This document shows positions 6,200 through 8,150 of a stretch of 8,150 nucleotides of DNA, one piece after another. Numbering within the stretch: the first letter of the stretch is position 1; every line of letters starts with the position of its first letter. The position numbers were made by a program, and so were the translations under genes. The notes beneath the pieces are model-generated. The model did not search any database, had not been told where the DNA came from, and saw nothing but the letters and a program-made list of their open reading frames with translations. The DNA comes from CAZXDS01 sp964639525 (lineage in GTDB: Bacteria > Bacteroidota > Ignavibacteria > Ignavibacteriales > Melioribacteraceae): positions 1 through 8,150 of the forward strand of contig CAZXDS010000156.1 in NCBI GenBank assembly GCA_964639525.1, given 5' to 3'.

Positions 6200-6799
6200 T
6201 TGTTACTAATTAGGAAAGATTTGAAGAATTTAGTTCTATTTGTTGCGTTAATATTTTTTGCCGTAGGGTGTGTAGAACATTTCCCTCTTAACGAAGATAT
6301 TTCAAAAAGCAGTTTTACACTAATTGACCAAAATGGAAAACCGTTTCGGTTTCCGTTGGAATTAAAAAACAAAATTTCAGTTATTGGATTCATTTACACA
6401 AGTTGCCCTGATATATGTCCTTTAAATACACATAATTTAAAGTTAATACAAGATAAAGTAAAAGCTGAAAATATCCCGAACGTGCAGTTTCTTTCAATCA
6501 GTTTTGATACAGAGACTGACAGCACAAAAGTTTTGAAAGAATATGCAGAAATACGAAATCTTGATTTATCTAATTGGAAGTTTTTCACCGGGAACAAATC
6601 AACTATTGATAGTTTGTTAAAAGAAGTTGGTGTTGTTGCAATCCCGAATGACACAACAATTGTCAATGGAATCTCCACCGTGTTTTTTACTCACACAGAT
6701 AGAATTTCTTTGGTTGATAAAAATTTAAAAATCAGAAAAAACTATGTCGGCAGCAAAATAGATAAGAATGAAATAATTGAAGACATTAAACAACTTTAA
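6200..6799 (+). CDS. Sco1/SenC-type copper chaperone lipoprotein
   Basis: This 199-residue thioredoxin-fold protein has the Sco copper site: C69 and C73 in TSCPDICP and H165 in FFTHTDRISLVD. The SFDTETDS stretch (101-108) is also typical of the family. Sco proteins deliver copper to, or reduce the thiols of, the CuA centre of cytochrome c oxidase subunit II on the periplasmic side. The N-terminus is a hydrophobic segment ending in AVGC, so C24 is probably lipidated; Ala at -3 is a slightly weak lipobox. The start appears to be TTG at 6200. The frame upstream runs to a TAA at 6173-6175 without ATG or GTG, and the TTG gives a sensible signal peptide. The Shine-Dalgarno is weak. It sits 18 bp before the PCu(A)C gene, another CuA-assembly chaperone, forming a two-gene operon. 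The nuclease gene diverges from it across about 113 bp that must hold both promoters. Confidence 0.9.
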   Translation: MLLIRKDLKNLVLFVALIFFAVGCVEHFPLNEDISKSSFTLIDQNGKPFRFPLELKNKISVIGFIYTSCPDICPLNTHNLKLIQDKVKAENIPNVQFLSISFDTETDSTKVLKEYAEIRNLDLSNWKFFTGNKSTIDSLLKEVGVVAIPNDTTIVNGISTVFFTHTDRISLVDKNLKIRKNYVGSKIDKNEIIEDIKQL

Positions 6800-6817
6800 A
6801 ATAATAGCGGGTTTTAA

Positions 6818-7288
6818 ATGAGATTTAAAATTATATTGAAATATTTTTTGATTGCAACAATGTTATTGCTGTTAAGTTGCAGTAAAAACCCTAAAATGAA
6901 TAAAACAGCCAAACATAAAAAGCAACAAATAACACTATCGGAAGGCTGGATGCGCCCGGCAGCTATTAATCGAAATTCAGCATGTTTTCTGAAAATAACA
7001 AATAATTCAGATTTGCCGGATACTTTAATCGGGGTTTCTTCCAAGTTGGCAAAAATTGTACAGTTCCATCTTTCGTACAACAACGATGACGGAACAATGG
7101 GAATGAAGCAAGTGTTTGCCATACCAATAAATTCAAATTCTGAATTTTATTTTAAGCCGGGCAGCTATCACATTATGCTGATTGGTATGAATAAAACCAT
7201 GCCCATAAATTCTTTAGGACGAATTACTCTAACTTTTAAGAATGCCGGTGCCAAAATTATTAAGTTAGAGGTGAAAGATTCGCATTGA
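6818..7288 (+). CDS. PCu(A)C copper chaperone lipoprotein (DUF461)
   Basis: This 156-residue protein has a lipoprotein signal ending LLLLSC, so C21 is the probable lipidation site. It also has a cupredoxin-like copper-binding domain starting at WMRPA (44-48). The metal ligands fit the family motif H(M)X10MX21HXM exactly in spacing: H84, then L85 in place of the frequent Met, ten residues, M96, twenty-one residues, H118-I-M120. These proteins carry Cu(I) in the periplasm and, with Sco, build the dinuclear CuA site of cytochrome oxidase. A linker rich in Lys and His (about 22-38) separates the lipid anchor from the domain. The gene follows sco by 18 bp with no terminator between, so the two should be cotranscribed. 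No Shine-Dalgarno is conspicuous. Oxidase subunit genes are not in the window. Confidence 0.9.
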   Translation: MRFKIILKYFLIATMLLLLSCSKNPKMNKTAKHKKQQITLSEGWMRPAAINRNSACFLKITNNSDLPDTLIGVSSKLAKIVQFHLSYNNDDGTMGMKQVFAIPINSNSEFYFKPGSYHIMLIGMNKTMPINSLGRITLTFKNAGAKIIKLEVKDSH

Positions 7289-7300
7289 TAAAAGTTTATA

Positions 7301-7352
7301 AAACCGCAATTGAATATTTTACTTTTTGTATTTTAAAAATAAATTGCGGTTT
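7301..7352. terminator. Hairpin between the convergent PCu(A)C and DUF2892 genes
   Basis: AAACCGCAATT (7301-7311) and AATTGCGGTTT (7342-7352) are perfect 11-bp inverted arms. With one bulged A the pairing extends by three more AT pairs outward. The 30-nt loop is AT-rich and may pair further (ATTTT with AAAAT). It begins 12 bp after the PCu(A)C stop and ends 16 bp before the DUF2892 stop, the expected place for a shared terminator. No long T tract follows on either strand, so it may act as a bidirectional end or RNA-stabilising stem. Confidence 0.55.
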
Positions 7353-7368
7353 ATAAAAAACAAAAGAA

Positions 7369-7560
7369 TTACTCGCTTTTTTTCTTTGCTGTTGAAATTT
7401 TTAAAGGGGCATAAGCCGGGCACCAGCCAATAAAAGCTGTTAATAATGGAACCAGCCCAATAACTCCCCACCAGCTTTTAAAATAAAGACCTAAAGCAAG
7501 AATTACTATACCGAGAATAATACGCAATGTTCTATCTGCACTACCAACATTTTTATTCAT
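7369..7560 (-). CDS. DUF2892 family small inner-membrane protein
   Basis: This is a 63-residue protein with the DUF2892 pattern: N-terminal NVGSADRTLRIILG, a first hydrophobic helix (about 12-27), a short WW-containing turn, a second helix (about 31-45) and a conserved GWCPAYAPL at 45-53, ending in a Lys-rich tail. DUF2892 domains occur alone or fused to rhodanese domains (as in YgaP) and are linked with sulfur or thiol chemistry; the role of the stand-alone form is unknown. C47 in the CP motif is the only cysteine and the likely functional residue. The start is well supported: GGAG lies 6 nt before the ATG at 7560. The gene converges on the copper chaperone operon and diverges from the cytosine deaminase across 134 bp. 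Confidence 0.88.
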   Translation of the reverse strand: MNKNVGSADRTLRIILGIVILALGLYFKSWWGVIGLVPLLTAFIGWCPAYAPLKISTAKKKSE

Positions 7561-7598
7561 AATGAACTCCTATAATGTTATTATAATAGATGGAAATA

Positions 7599-7626
7599 AA
7601 TAATAAATTCAATTAAATTTATTATT
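7599..7626. repeat. AT-only inverted repeat in the DUF2892/deaminase divergent intergenic region
   Basis: AATAATAAATT (7599-7609) and AATTTATTATT (7616-7626) are perfect 11-bp inverted arms around CAATTA. The position between two divergent genes suits a dimeric regulator site or supercoil-sensitive promoter region. The surrounding DNA is extremely AT-rich, so chance palindromes are also likely here. Confidence 0.35.
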
Positions 7627-7694
7627 ATAAGATACAAAATGTAAACTAAACGATTCTAAATAATAAAAATTATTTTAACAAAAGGTGGGAAGAA

Positions 7695-8135
7695 ATGGAC
7701 AAGTTTATGCAAGCAGCAATAGAAGAAGCCCGAAAAGGAATGAATGAAGGCGGCGTTCCAATCGGTTCAGTAATTGTTTACAAAGACAAAATTATCGGAC
7801 GTGGGCATAACCGTCGTGTGCAAAAGGGAAGCGCAATTCTTCACGCTGAAATGGACGCACTTGAAAATGCAGGCAGACAACCTGCTTCGGTTTACCGCGA
7901 ATCGGTTCTTTACACAACTCTTTCTCCATGTTCAATGTGTTCAGGTGCAATTTTATTATATGGAATTCCCAAAGTTGTTATTGGAGAAAACAATACTTTT
8001 ATGGGCGAAGAAAATTTACTTAAATCAAGAAATGTTGAAGTTCAAGTAGTAAACAATAATGAGTGCGTTGATTTAATGAATAAATTTATTGCTGACAAAC
8101 CTGAACTTTGGAATGAAGATATTGGAGAAGTTTAA
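7695..8135 (+). CDS. Yeast-type cytosine deaminase (zinc-dependent CMP/dCMP deaminase fold)
   Basis: This 146-residue protein has the deaminase zinc site H50-A-E52 (LHAEMDAL) and C79-x-x-C82 (SPCSMC), with E52 the proton shuttle. It follows fungal cytosine deaminase Fcy1 (recalled from memory) along its whole length: EGGVPIG at 18-24, RGHNRRVQKGSA at 36-47, LYTTLSPC at 72-79, YGIPKVVIGEN at 89-99, and the end WNEDIGE at 139-145. The residues that define cytosine recognition in Fcy1 appear conserved: N39 (RGHN), F102, W139 and D142, equivalent to yeast N51, F114, W152 and D155. It should convert cytosine to uracil plus ammonia in pyrimidine salvage. The usual bacterial enzyme CodA has an unrelated amidohydrolase fold. 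Related deaminases acting on guanine or tRNA adenosine are less likely given the C-terminal WxxD. The ATG at 7695 is preceded by an AGGTGGGAAG ribosome binding site. The gene stands alone and runs almost to the window end. Confidence 0.88.
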   Translation: MDKFMQAAIEEARKGMNEGGVPIGSVIVYKDKIIGRGHNRRVQKGSAILHAEMDALENAGRQPASVYRESVLYTTLSPCSMCSGAILLYGIPKVVIGENNTFMGEENLLKSRNVEVQVVNNNECVDLMNKFIADKPELWNEDIGEV

Positions 8136-8150
8136 TTTTTCAATTTAGTT

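Noticed and set aside
6394..6678. Minus-strand ORF of 94 codons inside sco
   Set aside because: It is antisense to the Sco domain, with a composition consistent with a shadow frame.
7599..7626. Palindrome as an integration or attachment site
   Set aside because: There is no integrase, tRNA, direct-repeat partner or change in gene content around it.
1..8150. CRISPR array, transposon, prophage or defence system
   Set aside because: No regularly spaced repeats, transposase, integrase, restriction or phage genes are present; every sizeable frame is explained by cellular families.

Overview
The window is AT-rich, gene-dense bacterial DNA that looks like a member of the Bacteroidetes/Chlorobi superphylum, most likely an Ignavibacteria-type organism. 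The grounds are a secreted protein ending in a type IX secretion (T9SS) sorting domain with the signature FQNYPNPFNPST, weak or absent Shine-Dalgarno sequences on several genes, a TAnnTTTG-type promoter element, and a Bacteroidetes-style N-terminus on MeaB. The lineage is inferred from these features; no search was run.

Layout, left to right. (1) A meaB-type GTPase (methylmalonyl-CoA mutase chaperone) overlaps by 8 bp the start of a chemotaxis methylesterase gene, cheB. That gene is cut by a 100-N assembly gap at 1581-1680: the receiver domain lies left of the gap and the C-terminal part of the methylesterase domain lies right of it. (2) A membrane-anchored MltD-like lytic transglycosylase follows, behind a Bacteroidetes-like promoter element. 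(3) At 3102-3443 is an open frame with no start codon. It encodes the C-terminal three quarters of a YjbQ/UPF0047 protein and is probably a 5'-truncated pseudogene. It is followed after 2 bp by a LOG-family (TIGR00730) nucleotide phosphoribohydrolase-like gene. (4) On the minus strand are a 54-codon basic protein gene with a good ribosome binding site and a strong intrinsic terminator, and a large secreted endonuclease/exonuclease/phosphatase-fold protein with a CBM9-like N-terminal domain and a T9SS tail. (5) On the plus strand two copper chaperone lipoproteins, Sco1/SenC and PCu(A)C, form a small operon of the kind used to metallate the CuA site of cytochrome oxidase. This implies aerobic or microaerobic respiration. 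(6) A short minus-strand DUF2892 membrane protein converges on that operon across a hairpin. (7) A plus-strand cytosine deaminase closes the window; it resembles the fungal Fcy1 zinc enzyme, not the amidohydrolase CodA.

Most of the window is housekeeping or respiratory gene content. I see no CRISPR array, insertion sequence, prophage or defence island. The points most worth a second look are the YjbQ remnant, the cheB gap with its frame arithmetic, the lone vicinal cysteine pair beside the active-site histidine of the secreted nuclease, the 54-residue gene, and the yeast-type cytosine deaminase.
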